Shown piece by piece: positions 33,726-44,413 of a stretch of 64,000 nt of DNA. The position numbers were made by a program, and so were the translations under genes. This DNA comes from Belliella aquatica (GTDB lineage Bacteria; Bacteroidota; Bacteroidia; Cytophagales; Cyclobacteriaceae), in the NCBI RefSeq assembly GCF_014637795.1, contig NZ_BMFD01000001.1, forward strand, positions 160,518 through 224,517, written 5' to 3'. Each line of letters opens with the position of its first letter. Within the stretch, counting starts at the first letter, position 1. Below the pieces are notes generated by a model. That model was not told where the DNA came from. It saw only the letters and a list, made by a program, of their open reading frames with translations, and made no database searches.

Positions 33726-34889
33726 CTAATACTCAAAAGTACCGTGAGCACCCTGAACAGTAACTTTCTTGCCTTGATGTGGTACTACTCGTCCGATAAT
33801 TTTGGCTTCTACACCAAATCCTTCAGCGATATCAATGATTTCCTCTGCGTATCTTTCTTCCAAATAGATTTCCATGCGGTGACCCATGTTGAAAACTTTA
33901 TACATCTCTTTCCAATCTGTTCCACTTTCCTCCTGAATAATTTTAAATAAAGGTGGGGTTTCAAACAGATTGTCTTTGATAACATGTACGTTATCCACAA
34001 AATGAAGCACTTTGGTCTGTGCGCCTCCACTGCAATGTACGATTCCACTGATCTTCGGTCTGAGATATTTCAATACATCCACCATAATCGGCGCATAAGT
34101 TCGCGTAGGAGAAAGGACTAATTTCCCAATATCCACAGGAGTACCTGGCGCTGGGTCGGTTAATCCATATTTTCCAGAATAAACCAAACTCTCAGGAACA
34201 GCAGGATCGAAACTTTCAGGGAATTTTGTCTTGAGCACTTTAGAAAAAACATCATGACGCGCAGAAGTCAGGCCATTGCTGCCCATTCCGCCATTGTAAA
34301 ACTCTTCATATGTCGCTTGGCCAAAAGATGAAAGCCCAACGACTACATCTCCTGCTTTGATTTTATCGTTTGAAATCACTTCATCCCGGCGCATTCTGCA
34401 AGTCACCGTGCTATCCACAATGATCGTTCTGACCAAATCTCCCACATCTGCTGTCTCACCACCAGTTAACACCACATTTACTCCACTGTCTCGAAGCATT
34501 TGAAGAACTTCTTCTGTTCCTTCAATAAGTGCAGAAATCACTTCTCCCGGTACAAGGTTTTTGTTTCTACCAATGGTCGATGACACCAAAATATTATTGA
34601 TCGCACCCACACAAAGCAAATCGTCGGTATTCATAATGATGGCATCTTGGGCGATACCTTTCCAAACACTCAGATCCCCAGTTTCTTTCCAATACATGTA
34701 AGCCAGAGAGGACTTCGTACCTGCACCATCTGCATGCATGATGTTGCAATACTCAGGGTCATTGCCAAGTGTATCTTCTACGATTTTACAAAATGCTTTG
34801 GGAAAAAGTCCTTTATCCAACTTAGAAATTGCCTGGTGAACATCTTCTTTTGAAGCAGAAACACCACGCTGCATATACCTTTCGTTCAT
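33726..34889 (-). CDS. purM: Phosphoribosylformylglycinamidine cyclo-ligase (AIR synthase)
   Basis: A 387-residue PurM, the fifth step of purine synthesis, which closes the imidazole ring of AIR using ATP. The layout is typical of the longer Bacteroidota form: an N-terminal MQRGVSASKEDVHQAI replaces the usual AGVD start, followed by HADGAGTKSSLAYMYW, DLLCVGA, VLTGGETADVGDLV (the ATP/metal region) and FNMGHRMEIYLEER near the end. Other purine genes in the window (purK, purE, purU) are unlinked. It is followed by the ceramidase-like gene on the same strand with a 52-base gap. Confidence 0.9.
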   Translation of the reverse strand: MNERYMQRGVSASKEDVHQAISKLDKGLFPKAFCKIVEDTLGNDPEYCNIMHADGAGTKSSLAYMYWKETGDLSVWKGIAQDAIIMNTDDLLCVGAINNILVSSTIGRNKNLVPGEVISALIEGTEEVLQMLRDSGVNVVLTGGETADVGDLVRTIIVDSTVTCRMRRDEVISNDKIKAGDVVVGLSSFGQATYEEFYNGGMGSNGLTSARHDVFSKVLKTKFPESFDPAVPESLVYSGKYGLTDPAPGTPVDIGKLVLSPTRTYAPIMVDVLKYLRPKISGIVHCSGGAQTKVLHFVDNVHVIKDNLFETPPLFKIIQEESGTDWKEMYKVFNMGHRMEIYLEERYAEEIIDIAEGFGVEAKIIGRVVPHQGKKVTVQGAHGTFEY

Positions 34890-35068
34890 GGGGGATTGAT
34901 GGGTTGGTTATATGGAAGACAAAGTTAAGGATTAATTGTGGATTGCTGTAGCCTGTGCCAATATATCGAAATCAGAAAAACAAAAAATCACTAAGGCTAT
35001 TTACGCGTTTCCTTTTAGGAATTCCAACAGATATTGATTTGTCAACTGTTGAAATCATTTATAAACAC

Positions 35069-35076
35069 TAATTTTG
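35069..35076 (+). promoter_or_regulatory. Candidate -7 box for the MutS-like gene (possible leaderless start)
   Basis: TAATTTTG ends only 4 bases before the ATG at 35081, with a TTG 17 bases upstream at 35049-35051. If used, transcription would start at or next to the ATG, giving a leaderless mRNA. Confidence 0.35.
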
Positions 35077-35080
35077 CAGA

Positions 35081-36847
35081 ATGATTGATCAAATAGACTT
35101 TAGTAAACTAGAAATAACACTCAGCAACACAAAGAAAAAAGCAGCGGGACTTTCCATTATCAGACTTATTTTATTCTTTGGGATTTTTGTCGTTGCTATC
35201 GTAGGCATCAGTGAGGTAAGGTTACTTTTACTTTTATTGCCAATATTGATTGGGCTTTTTGTCTATTTTATCCTGCAATTCAACAAGCAAAAAGATAAGG
35301 AAGCGTTTTTGAAAGAATTGATCCGCATGCGCGGGGATGTTCAACTGAGAAAAGAAAGAAAACTGAGCGCTTTTGATTCGGGAATTGAATTTCAAGAAAA
35401 AAGCCATCCTTTTGCAAATGACTTGGATCTTTTTGGGGAGCATTCCCTTTTCCAAATGCTCAACCATACTGTGAATAAAGGAGGTAAGGGAAAATTGGTC
35501 TCTTGGATGAAAAGTCAATTTAATCCAAGTACGGCCAAAGAGCGAAGTGCAAGTATCAGGGAACTCTCGACAAAAGGTGAGTTTCTTCAAAGCTTTGAAG
35601 CCCTGGGACGCGCATTTATCAAGAAGGAAAAATCCAAAGATGAGTTTTACAAATGGCTAGAATCATCGATTTCTTTTAAATCCTGGCTATTTATCCCAAT
35701 GGTACTTGGTCCGGTCGGAGGTTTGGCCCTCTTGATCGGCACCTTATATTTTGGAATGCCATTTGGATGGATTGGACTTTGGATTCTTTTGGGAGGAGTA
35801 TTCCTCGCGACTGTTTTCAAGCCGCTTCAAGAAGCCGCCATGCTGATGCCCAATCAAGGAGATGTGAAAACCTTCGCTTTTTGGTCTTCCCTTTTGGTCA
35901 ATGAAAAATTCCAAGATACTCATTTGAAAACCCTTCAGCATGCATTCAAAAACGAAGAAATCGAAGCCCCAAAAGTCTTGAAATCTTTGGAACAGAAAAC
36001 ATTCATGATTCAGAATAGGCTGAATTTGATGTATTTGATTTTCAATTTACTTTTCTGGACTGATTTATTTCTATGGTGGAAACTGATTTTGTGGAAAAAT
36101 AAGAACGGAAAATACCTCAATCAATGGGAAACGAGTTTTGAAGATTGGCAAGTTTTGATTTCTCTGGCATCTTTTTCCAAAGAAGAAAAGCTCAGCTGCA
36201 AAGTAGAGTGGCTTGACGGGGAAGAAATAAAAGTGGAAAACCTTTGTCATCCATTACTACACCCAAACATTGCTATTGGAAATAATTTTAGCATGTCTGA
36301 TTCCAATCACATCGTGCTTTTGACTGGAGCAAACATGTCTGGCAAAACCACCTTTATGCGGACTTTAGGAATCAACATGGTCCTGGCTAACCTTGGCCTT
36401 AGCCCTTTTGCGAAATCTTTTGAAATGGGGAGTTTTCAACTGTTCACAAGCATGCGAAACTCCGATAATTTAGGGGAAAGTGTCAGCTCCTTTTATGCAG
36501 AATTGGCGAGAATAAAGCTTTTGCTTGACACTGCCGAATCTGGAGTGAAGGTATTCTTTTTGTTGGATGAAATTCTAAAAGGAACCAACACTGCGGATAG
36601 AATTATGGGAAGTGAAGCTCTGATTCATCAATTATATGCCGCAGGAGGCAAAGGAATCATTTCTACCCATGACATTGAGCTGAGTGGATTGGAAGAAAAA
36701 TTGAATTATCTGGTGAACAAAAGTTTCCACAGCGAAATCACCGACAAAGAGATTCATTTTGATTATACTATCAAAGAAGGTCCCTGCCCAAGCTTCAATG
36801 CTCATAAGTTGATGGAACTGATGGGGATCAGATTTAATGAAAATTAG
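35081..36847 (+). CDS. Membrane-anchored MutS-family ATPase
   Basis: A 588-residue protein with only the MutS core and ATPase domains, not the mismatch-recognition domain. Four hydrophobic helices form two pairs: about 26-66 (LILFFGIFVVAIVG, LLLLLPILIGLFVYFIL) and about 205-252. The ATPase has a Walker A, LTGANMSGKTTFMR (around 414-425), the N-2 loop with SSFYAELARI, Walker B VFFLLDEILKGTN and GIISTHDIELSGL. This class is widespread in Bacteroidota; its role is unknown and its membrane helices argue against ordinary mismatch repair. It is transcribed alone. Confidence 0.87.
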   Translation: MIDQIDFSKLEITLSNTKKKAAGLSIIRLILFFGIFVVAIVGISEVRLLLLLLPILIGLFVYFILQFNKQKDKEAFLKELIRMRGDVQLRKERKLSAFDSGIEFQEKSHPFANDLDLFGEHSLFQMLNHTVNKGGKGKLVSWMKSQFNPSTAKERSASIRELSTKGEFLQSFEALGRAFIKKEKSKDEFYKWLESSISFKSWLFIPMVLGPVGGLALLIGTLYFGMPFGWIGLWILLGGVFLATVFKPLQEAAMLMPNQGDVKTFAFWSSLLVNEKFQDTHLKTLQHAFKNEEIEAPKVLKSLEQKTFMIQNRLNLMYLIFNLLFWTDLFLWWKLILWKNKNGKYLNQWETSFEDWQVLISLASFSKEEKLSCKVEWLDGEEIKVENLCHPLLHPNIAIGNNFSMSDSNHIVLLTGANMSGKTTFMRTLGINMVLANLGLSPFAKSFEMGSFQLFTSMRNSDNLGESVSSFYAELARIKLLLDTAESGVKVFFLLDEILKGTNTADRIMGSEALIHQLYAAGGKGIISTHDIELSGLEEKLNYLVNKSFHSEITDKEIHFDYTIKEGPCPSFNAHKLMELMGIRFNEN

Positions 36848-36907
36848 TTGTTGGCATAGTACTTGATTAAGGGTATGTAAATCAATTATTTACTAAACCA
36901 ACATACT

Positions 36908-37060
36908 ATGAATTCTTTATTATATTTAATCGCAGTGATCTTGATAATCGGCTGGATCTTAGGATTCTTTGTGTATAGCGCCGGTGGACTGATTCACATT
37001 CTTTTAGTGCTTGCTGTTATTTCAATTGTTCTTAGATTGATCGGCGGTCGAAGAATTTAA
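36908..37060 (+). CDS. Lmo0937-like small membrane protein
   Basis: A 50-residue ORF too short for routine ORF lists, starting at ATG 36908 and stopping at TAA 37058-37060. It consists of two hydrophobic helices, LYLIAVILIIGWILGFFVYS and GLIHILLVLAVISIVLRLI, joined by AGG, and ends in GGRRI, which matches the lmo0937 family. It follows the MutS-like gene and has its own terminator at 37084-37107. The function is unknown; such proteins are often envelope-stress induced. Confidence 0.85.
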   Translation: MNSLLYLIAVILIIGWILGFFVYSAGGLIHILLVLAVISIVLRLIGGRRI

Positions 37061-37083
37061 ACACACTTACTCAATTATATTAG

Positions 37084-37107
37084 AAGCTCCTCAGGGAGCT
37101 TTTTTTA
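37084..37107 (+). terminator. Terminator after the 50-aa membrane protein gene
   Basis: AAGCTCC, TCA loop, GGGAGCTT followed by seven T. It also separates this gene from the convergent 131-residue protein gene that ends at 37105. Confidence 0.85.
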
Positions 37108-37500
37108 TGCCTTAGCATTCAATTGAAGCTGTACCCAATCTTCTGCTTCTTCTTGCTTCTCACAAATTTTGTAAGGAACAGGTTGCTTTTGGAAAGAAAA
37201 AATCATTTTTAGAATCGCTCTTATGGCCAAATTTGAAATCACATAAGCCGTTCCACAGCAATAGTCTTCCATTAGTTTTGTATTTTCATCTAGCCATGCC
37301 GCCTGCATTTTTTGGTGACGAAGTGATGGCAAACTAGCATTCGAGGCATCGAAAATCATAGCTAACTTCTGCTGATCCGCATAGCAGGCTTTCGTTTCGT
37401 CTAAATATGCTTGAAAATTTTCATCTGTACTTTGCTCACCCGTAAAAGTAATTTGTACAATGGGTTTTCTGGTTTGGTCTATGCTGGCGTATTTCTTCAT
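37105..37500 (-). CDS. STAS/SpoIIAA-like domain protein
   Basis: A 131-residue soluble protein. The pattern (short strand IVQITFTGEQST, then an alpha/beta sandwich with FQAYLDETKACYADQQKLAMIFDAS, and a closing helix EEAEDWVQLQL) fits the SpoIIAA-like/STAS fold found as stand-alone Bacteroidota proteins. No catalytic residues are conserved that I can see. It stands alone between the terminator at 37084 and katG, so a partner cannot be inferred from context. Confidence 0.65.
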   Translation of the reverse strand: MKKYASIDQTRKPIVQITFTGEQSTDENFQAYLDETKACYADQQKLAMIFDASNASLPSLRHQKMQAAWLDENTKLMEDYCCGTAYVISNLAIRAILKMIFSFQKQPVPYKICEKQEEAEDWVQLQLNAKA

Positions 37501-37560
37501 ATTTCAAAAACCCTACAATAAGAAAATGGTTTTCAGCTTGTTCTAAATTAGAGAAAAATA

Positions 37561-37590
37561 AAAAGGTGACCTGTTTCCAGATCACCTTTT
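37561..37590 (-). terminator. Terminator after katG
   Basis: AAAAGGTGA and TCACCTTTT arms around a 12-base centre, with CTG/CAG also pairing; the minus strand continues in a T-rich run. It sits just past the katG stop at 37612. Confidence 0.8.
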
Positions 37591-37611
37591 ACATTCATGT
37601 ATTCGATTTGT

Positions 37612-40146
<2,535 letters not shown>

Positions 40147-41286
40147 GTGCAACAGAATTATCAACAAAAGACATTAGGAATCCTTGGTGGTGGACAATTA
40201 GGAAGAATGGTCATCCAATCAGCCATCAATTATAATATAGATATCCACATTTTGGACCCCGATCCTGATGCGCCATGTAAGGCTATCGCTCATAAATTTA
40301 CCCGAGGTTCATTGACAGATTATGATACTGTCTATGAATTTGGACAAAATTGCGATGTCATTACCATCGAAATTGAGAATGTAAATACGGATGCACTTGA
40401 AAAGTTGGTAGAGGAAGGTAAGGAAGTGTATCCTCAACCACATTTGATCAGGTTGATCCAAGACAAAAGAGAACAGAAGCAATTTTACAAAGACAATAAC
40501 ATCCCAACAGCGGATTTTATTCTGACAGAGAATAAAGCAGATGTAACCTCTAATATAGATTTCCTACCAGCGGTTAATAAGTTGGGAAAAGAAGGCTATG
40601 ATGGGCGTGGCGTTCAGATTTTGAGAACAGCTGCAGATTTAGAAAATGCCTTTGAAGCACCAAGTCTGTTGGAGAAATTAATAGATTTCGATAAGGAATT
40701 AGCAGTAATTGTTGCGAGGAACAAAAGGGGTGATTTGATCGCCTATCCATCAGTGGAGTGCGCTTTTCATCCAACAGCCAACTTGGTTGAATTTTTATTT
40801 GCGCCAGCTACAGTCAGTTCCGAAATAGAGGAAAAAGCAAAAAAAGTAGCTATTGAAGTTATTAAAGCATTGGATCTGATTGGGATTCTAGCTGTTGAGC
40901 TATTTGTGACCAAAGAAGGAGAAATCTTGGTCAATGAAATCGCCCCAAGGCCGCACAACAGCGGACACCATACCATTGAAGCTAATTTCACTTCTCAATT
41001 TGAACAGCATCTCAGAGCAGTGATGAATATGCCTTTGGGCAACCCTGAATTGAGAATGCCTGCTGCGATGGTGAATTTATTGGGTGAAGAAGGATATACT
41101 GGAGACGCATTGTTAGAAGGATTGGATGATGCCATGAAAGAAAAAGGCATCTATGTGCACCTTTATGGAAAGAAAATCACAAAGCCATTCAGAAAAATGG
41201 GACATGTGACTTTGTTGGATGAAAATCTCGATGTATTAAAAGCAAGAGCCAAAGAAATCAAAGAATTGATCAAAATAAAAGCATAA
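40147..41286 (+). CDS. purK: N5-carboxyaminoimidazole ribonucleotide synthase
   Basis: A 379-residue ATP-grasp enzyme that makes N5-CAIR from AIR, bicarbonate and ATP. TLGILGGGQLGRMVIQSA (residues 8-25) is the PurK N-terminal signature; DPDPDAPC and EIENVNTDALE follow; the ATP-grasp core has KLGKEGYDGRGVQI and a metal-binding EIAPRPHNSGHHTIE. The first usable start is GTG at 40147, because the family signature begins eight residues in. It lies 3 bases before purE, so the two form an operon. Confidence 0.95.
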   Translation: MQQNYQQKTLGILGGGQLGRMVIQSAINYNIDIHILDPDPDAPCKAIAHKFTRGSLTDYDTVYEFGQNCDVITIEIENVNTDALEKLVEEGKEVYPQPHLIRLIQDKREQKQFYKDNNIPTADFILTENKADVTSNIDFLPAVNKLGKEGYDGRGVQILRTAADLENAFEAPSLLEKLIDFDKELAVIVARNKRGDLIAYPSVECAFHPTANLVEFLFAPATVSSEIEEKAKKVAIEVIKALDLIGILAVELFVTKEGEILVNEIAPRPHNSGHHTIEANFTSQFEQHLRAVMNMPLGNPELRMPAAMVNLLGEEGYTGDALLEGLDDAMKEKGIYVHLYGKKITKPFRKMGHVTLLDENLDVLKARAKEIKELIKIKA

Positions 41287-41289
41287 ATT

Positions 41290-41805
41290 ATGACCAAGCA
41301 AATAGGAATCATCATGGGAAGTAAGTCTGATCTTCCAATCATGTCAGAAGCAGCCAAAGCCCTAGAAGAATTGGGAGTAACTTATGAATTGACTGTTGTC
41401 TCTGCACATCGTACGCCACAGAGAATGATAGATTATGCTGAATCCGCCAGAAAAAGAGGCCTCAAAGTCATCATCGCAGGTGCAGGTGGTGCTGCACATT
41501 TGCCTGGAATGGTCGCTTCATTAACTTCCCTTCCAGTTATTGGTGTACCAATTCTCTCTTCCAATTCTATTGATGGATGGGATAGCATTTTATCTATTCT
41601 TCAAATGCCTGCAGGAATTCCTGTGGCAACGGTGGCGCTCAACGGTGGAAAAAATGCCGGCATTCTAGCCGCATCGATTATCGGAGCTTTTGATCCAAAA
41701 GTTGCTGAAAACATGGATAACTTCAAAAAAGACCTCAAACAAAAAGTCGAAGATTCTGCCAGAGAACTTGAGCTCAAAGGTTGGAAAGAAAGCCTTGGGG
41801 ATTAA
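41290..41805 (+). CDS. purE: N5-carboxyaminoimidazole ribonucleotide mutase
   Basis: A 171-residue class I PurE, which converts N5-CAIR to CAIR. The start GIIMGSKSDLPIM (residues 5-17) has the conserved Ser-Asp of the active site, followed by VVSAHRTPQRM with the catalytic His, AGAGGAAHLPGMVAS and VIGVPI. Length and motifs are standard. It is coupled to purK and followed by repeat-rich DNA. Confidence 0.96.
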   Translation: MTKQIGIIMGSKSDLPIMSEAAKALEELGVTYELTVVSAHRTPQRMIDYAESARKRGLKVIIAGAGGAAHLPGMVASLTSLPVIGVPILSSNSIDGWDSILSILQMPAGIPVATVALNGGKNAGILAASIIGAFDPKVAENMDNFKKDLKQKVEDSARELELKGWKESLGD

Positions 41806-41838
41806 TAATTAGTTAATTGGATATTGGGGATTAGTAAA
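41803..41838 (+). repeat. Degenerate TTAGTTAATTGG-type tract
   Basis: TAATTAGTTAATTGGATATTGGGGATTAGT and the like, resembling tracts at 58.3-58.45 and 62.6-62.7 kb. It begins at the purE stop codon. Confidence 0.5.
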
Positions 41839-41867
41839 AAGTTACTACACTATTAGTATATACTTTT

Positions 41868-41963
41868 TCATACCAGTAGCCATTTAAAATAATGTAAATA
41901 TTATATTTGGTGTGCTGTAGACTGTTGACCGTGGACTATTGACAATTATCCGCAAGAATATTT
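41868..41963 (+). repeat. Dispersed intergenic repeat, copy 1
   Basis: Begins with CATACCAGTAGCCATTTAAA and ends with TTGACAATTATCCGCAAGAA. The same ordered blocks, in the same orientation, recur at 45.4, 45.5, 50.4 and 59.4 kb. It lies between purE and a small membrane protein gene. Confidence 0.8.
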
Positions 41964-42011
41964 ATGAAAAATAAGCAACTGTTGTCAAAGCGGACAATCA
42001 TCAAAAACAAC

Positions 42012-42161
42012 ATGGATTTCAATAAAATCATCAAATTCAAAATTGGAAAAGAAGACTGGGAAATGCCTTTGGGCGTTATCCTACTTCTTGGAGGCATCAC
42101 TTTAGCAATGATTATTGGTGGACTTTTTATGGGTTTTAAGTTTGGCGAAAACCTCCAATAA
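42012..42161 (+). CDS. Small membrane protein, function unknown
   Basis: A 49-residue protein with a charged start (MDFNKIIKFKIGKEDWEMP) and one hydrophobic helix, LGVILLLGGITLAMIIGGLF, followed by MGFKFGENLQ. A further ATG at 41964 lies directly at the end of a dispersed repeat, so the internal ATG at 42012 is preferred. I do not recognise a family. Its stop lies one base before the convergent gene's stop. Confidence 0.6.
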   Translation: MDFNKIIKFKIGKEDWEMPLGVILLLGGITLAMIIGGLFMGFKFGENLQ

Positions 42162-42162
42162 C

Positions 42163-42618
42163 TTAATCTAAAAACAGTCCCCAGCCATCATCATAGCGTT
42201 CTGTTGCATCAAATCCTTTTACCCAGACTCTGAACAGATCCTTGAATTCTACAATAGCATCACGAAGCAACTGCAAATGCTCTTCTGCATGGGTTCCTTC
42301 CAATGCCAATTGATAAGTCATGCTACCCAAACTTCTTGCATGCACCTTCATGATGACCGCATTCTCCATTTTTAAAATGTAGTCATTTACTCCATGGGCT
42401 GCGGAAAACTTTGCTCCAAGCAAACCAGCACTTTCCATCATCAATGTTCCATAGAGCTCTCTCCTAGCTTCATCGAGAGAGCCGACTAATGCATGCGTCA
42501 ATTCAAAAATCTCTAATGATTTGGTTCGTAGTGGATGGTTTTTCATTTTGTCTCGTTCATTTCGAAACTCTTCCGCATCCTCTTCATTGAAGTCATTGTC
42601 ATTAAAATCATCCCACAT
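42163..42618 (-). CDS. Conserved hypothetical protein, alpha-helical
   Basis: The product is 151 residues from the ATG at 42618; a TTG four codons further up is unlikely. An acidic N-terminus (MWDDFNDNDFNEEDAEEF) precedes a largely helical body with LRTKSLEIFELTHALVGSL, an Ala/Gly-rich segment and LQLLRDAIVEFKDLFRVWVKGFDA. No membrane helices or catalytic motif are evident. It resembles a conserved Bacteroidota protein of unknown function that I cannot name. It is read in the same direction as the DUF3127 gene upstream, with an inverted repeat between them. Confidence 0.65.
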   Translation of the reverse strand: MWDDFNDNDFNEEDAEEFRNERDKMKNHPLRTKSLEIFELTHALVGSLDEARRELYGTLMMESAGLLGAKFSAAHGVNDYILKMENAVIMKVHARSLGSMTYQLALEGTHAEEHLQLLRDAIVEFKDLFRVWVKGFDATERYDDGWGLFLD

Positions 42619-42659
42619 AGCAAAAAACAATTATAATTTAAAAATTAATCAAAAATTTG

Positions 42660-42708
42660 AACTGTCTCTTTTCTAATTTGTTAAAAAGGTTCTAGAAAAG
42701 AGACAGTT
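42660..42708 (-). terminator. 16-bp perfect inverted repeat after the DUF3127 gene
   Basis: AACTGTCTCTTTTCTA at 42660-42675 and its exact complement at 42693-42708 enclose a 17-base loop. On the minus strand it follows the DUF3127 stop (42718) and is followed by CAAATTTTTG, a weak T run. It may be an intrinsic terminator or a processing stem between the two genes. Confidence 0.65.
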
Positions 42709-42717
42709 ACTTATTTT

Positions 42718-43077
42718 TTAGAATGGCAAAACATCACCTTCATCACTTGAAAATGAAGTCACATCAGGCATCGCTGCCGAGTTGTTCTGAGACTGAGGAC
42801 TTGCTGCTGCTCCACCTTGTCTATCTACTTTCCAAACTTTGACGTCCGTGTACCATTTACCATTATATTCTCTACTTTCAATTTCAATTCCAGCGTTGAC
42901 TTGATCACCCTGTTGAAGATTGAATGAATCAATTTTATCTCCCCAAACAGCCAAAGCCACTTTTTTAGGGTAATTTCCCTCTGTCTCAAGGATATAATCT
43001 TTTTTCCTCCAAACACCATTTCTGCCGTTTCCACTTTGCTCAGCCATTACCTGAACAATTTTTCCGTTGATTTCCAT
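42718..43077 (-). CDS. DUF3127 domain protein
   Basis: A 119-residue OB-fold-like protein. The core MEINGKIVQVMAEQSGNGRNGVW, ETEGNYPKKVALAVWGDKID and NAGIEIESREYNGKWYTDVKVWKV matches DUF3127, a Bacteroidota family with a single-stranded-nucleic-acid-type fold. The C-terminal tail (QGGAAASPQSQNN, then EGDVLPF) looks like the acidic tail of SSB, which suggests partner binding; this is inference. The gene is transcribed singly and followed by a perfect hairpin. Confidence 0.85.
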   Translation of the reverse strand: MEINGKIVQVMAEQSGNGRNGVWRKKDYILETEGNYPKKVALAVWGDKIDSFNLQQGDQVNAGIEIESREYNGKWYTDVKVWKVDRQGGAAASPQSQNNSAAMPDVTSFSSDEGDVLPF

Positions 43078-43531
43078 ATATATAGCTATTTTATTGTTTT
43101 CCTCTGAAAAACGAAGGTAATAAAATCAGGCAACAAACACCATTATTCAACCTGATGTGTGCAGTTAAAAATCACTAATTCCTTGTCAAGATATCACATT
43201 TTCACAAAATTTTTCTAAAACTCAATCATATAATCAGACCAAGATTTTCAACAATTTTTTATTGAATATTCATAAACCAACTTTCTGCATGAAGGATCAC
43301 CACACCTAAAACATGTATAAATAACCAAATTTAATTTTTTCAAAATTAATCTAAACATCTGAATAATGCCTCTAAACATGTATTTACAAAAAGGATAGCT
43401 TTAAAAAATTTAATTCATCTATTTGGAAGAGTGTTTTTGAATCTATACATTTGGTAGCATTCGTAATTATTGTTTCACCCCAAAAAATATAATATGGCAT
43501 AAACCTCTACGTTATTTAAAAGTCAAACAGT
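43078..43531 (+). promoter_or_regulatory. Upstream region of the ECF sigma gene
   Basis: A 454-base gap with no ORF. Two copies of AAACATGTAT-like sequence occur at 43308-43318 and 43373-43383 (an ACATGT palindromic core), with a third partial at about 43350. Closer to the gene, TTTCACCCCAAAAAATATAA lies 25-45 bases before the ATG. These could be regulatory sites, but this is weak. Confidence 0.35.
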
Positions 43532-44134
43532 ATGAGTAAAAGGATTGGTCCTAAAGACAGCGAACTAATAACACAGTATAGAGGTGGAAGCGAAGCTGCA
43601 TTCGAGATGTTGATGGAAAAATATCAATCAAAGGTATATACCACCATCTATTTGATCGTAAAAGATCAAGGAGTTGCAGAAGATTTATTGCAAGATGTAT
43701 TTATCAAAGTGGTCCAAACACTCAACTCAGATAAATACAACGAAGAGGGGAAATTTCAGCCATGGTTAATGCGAATCGCACATAACCTAGCCATTGATTA
43801 TTTTAGAAAAAGTAAACGCTATCCAACCATCATTATGGAAGATGGCGCAAATTTATTCAATACCTTAAGGTTTGCGGAAGAAACAGTGGAAGATCTTCAA
43901 ATTAAAGAAGATACCCTTAACCTTGTCCGCAAATTGATTGATGAATTACCTGAAACACAAAAACAGGTATTGATCATGAGGCATTACATGGACTTGAGCT
44001 TTCAGGAAATCGCAGAACAAACAGGAGTCAGTATCAATACTGCCCTAGGAAGAATGCGATATGCCTTGATCAATATGAGAAAAAAAATGAAACAATTAAA
44101 CTTTGCCTATGACAAAAATATTTACCCCAAATGA
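43532..44134 (+). CDS. ECF-type sigma-70 family RNA polymerase sigma factor
   Basis: A 200-residue sigma factor with region 2 (AFEMLMEKYQSKVYTTIYLI, about 24-43, and DLLQDVFIKVVQ with DYFRKSKRYPTI) and region 4 (ELPETQKQVLIMRHYMDLSFQEIAEQTGVSINTALGRM, about 138-175), linked by a short acidic spacer. There is no region 1 or 3, as in ECF sigmas. It directs RNA polymerase to promoters not visible here. The downstream small protein gene overlaps it by 26 bases and is probably its co-regulator. Confidence 0.92.
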   Translation: MSKRIGPKDSELITQYRGGSEAAFEMLMEKYQSKVYTTIYLIVKDQGVAEDLLQDVFIKVVQTLNSDKYNEEGKFQPWLMRIAHNLAIDYFRKSKRYPTIIMEDGANLFNTLRFAEETVEDLQIKEDTLNLVRKLIDELPETQKQVLIMRHYMDLSFQEIAEQTGVSINTALGRMRYALINMRKKMKQLNFAYDKNIYPK

Positions 44135-44342
44135 CTTGGTTAGATATATCTACCAAGAAATGAGTGAGGGTGAGAATGAACTTCTAGTGCAGGCCTTACA
44201 TCAAGACGAGTCTTTGATGGAAGAATATTTATACATGCTGAGCACGATTGAGAAGTTGGACGAAATCATTCTTCATCCTTCCGAAAAAGTAGTAAACGCA
44301 ATTCTTCGGAAAGCTAAATCTACAGGACTCGAAAGAGTATGA
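44109..44342 (+). CDS. Small helical protein overlapping the sigma gene (putative sigma partner)
   Basis: A 77-residue protein starting at the ATG at 44109, 26 bases inside the sigma gene, so translation is coupled. It is acidic and helical (LVRYIYQEMSEGENELL, SLMEEYLYMLSTIEKLDEI, VNAILRKAKSTGLERV), with no membrane helix, no zinc site and no known domain. Position and size suggest an anti-sigma or sigma-stabilising factor, but it is not of the classic zinc or FecR type. A terminator follows at 44362. Confidence 0.7.
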   Translation: MTKIFTPNDLVRYIYQEMSEGENELLVQALHQDESLMEEYLYMLSTIEKLDEIILHPSEKVVNAILRKAKSTGLERV

Positions 44343-44361
44343 ACCTTTTAAATAAACCGGT

Positions 44362-44392
44362 AAGCCTGAGTCGAAAAACTCAGGCTTTTTTT
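44362..44392 (+). terminator. Terminator after the sigma-factor operon
   Basis: AAGCCTGAGT, six-base loop CGAAAA, ACTCAGGCTT, then a run of T. It is strong and unidirectional. Confidence 0.9.
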
Positions 44393-44413
44393 ATGATCTT
44401 TCTCCAATCCAAA

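Noticed and set aside
41964-42011. Longer start of the 49-residue membrane protein at 41964
   Set aside because: The ATG abuts the end of a dispersed repeat and the extra 16 residues are basic with no family support.
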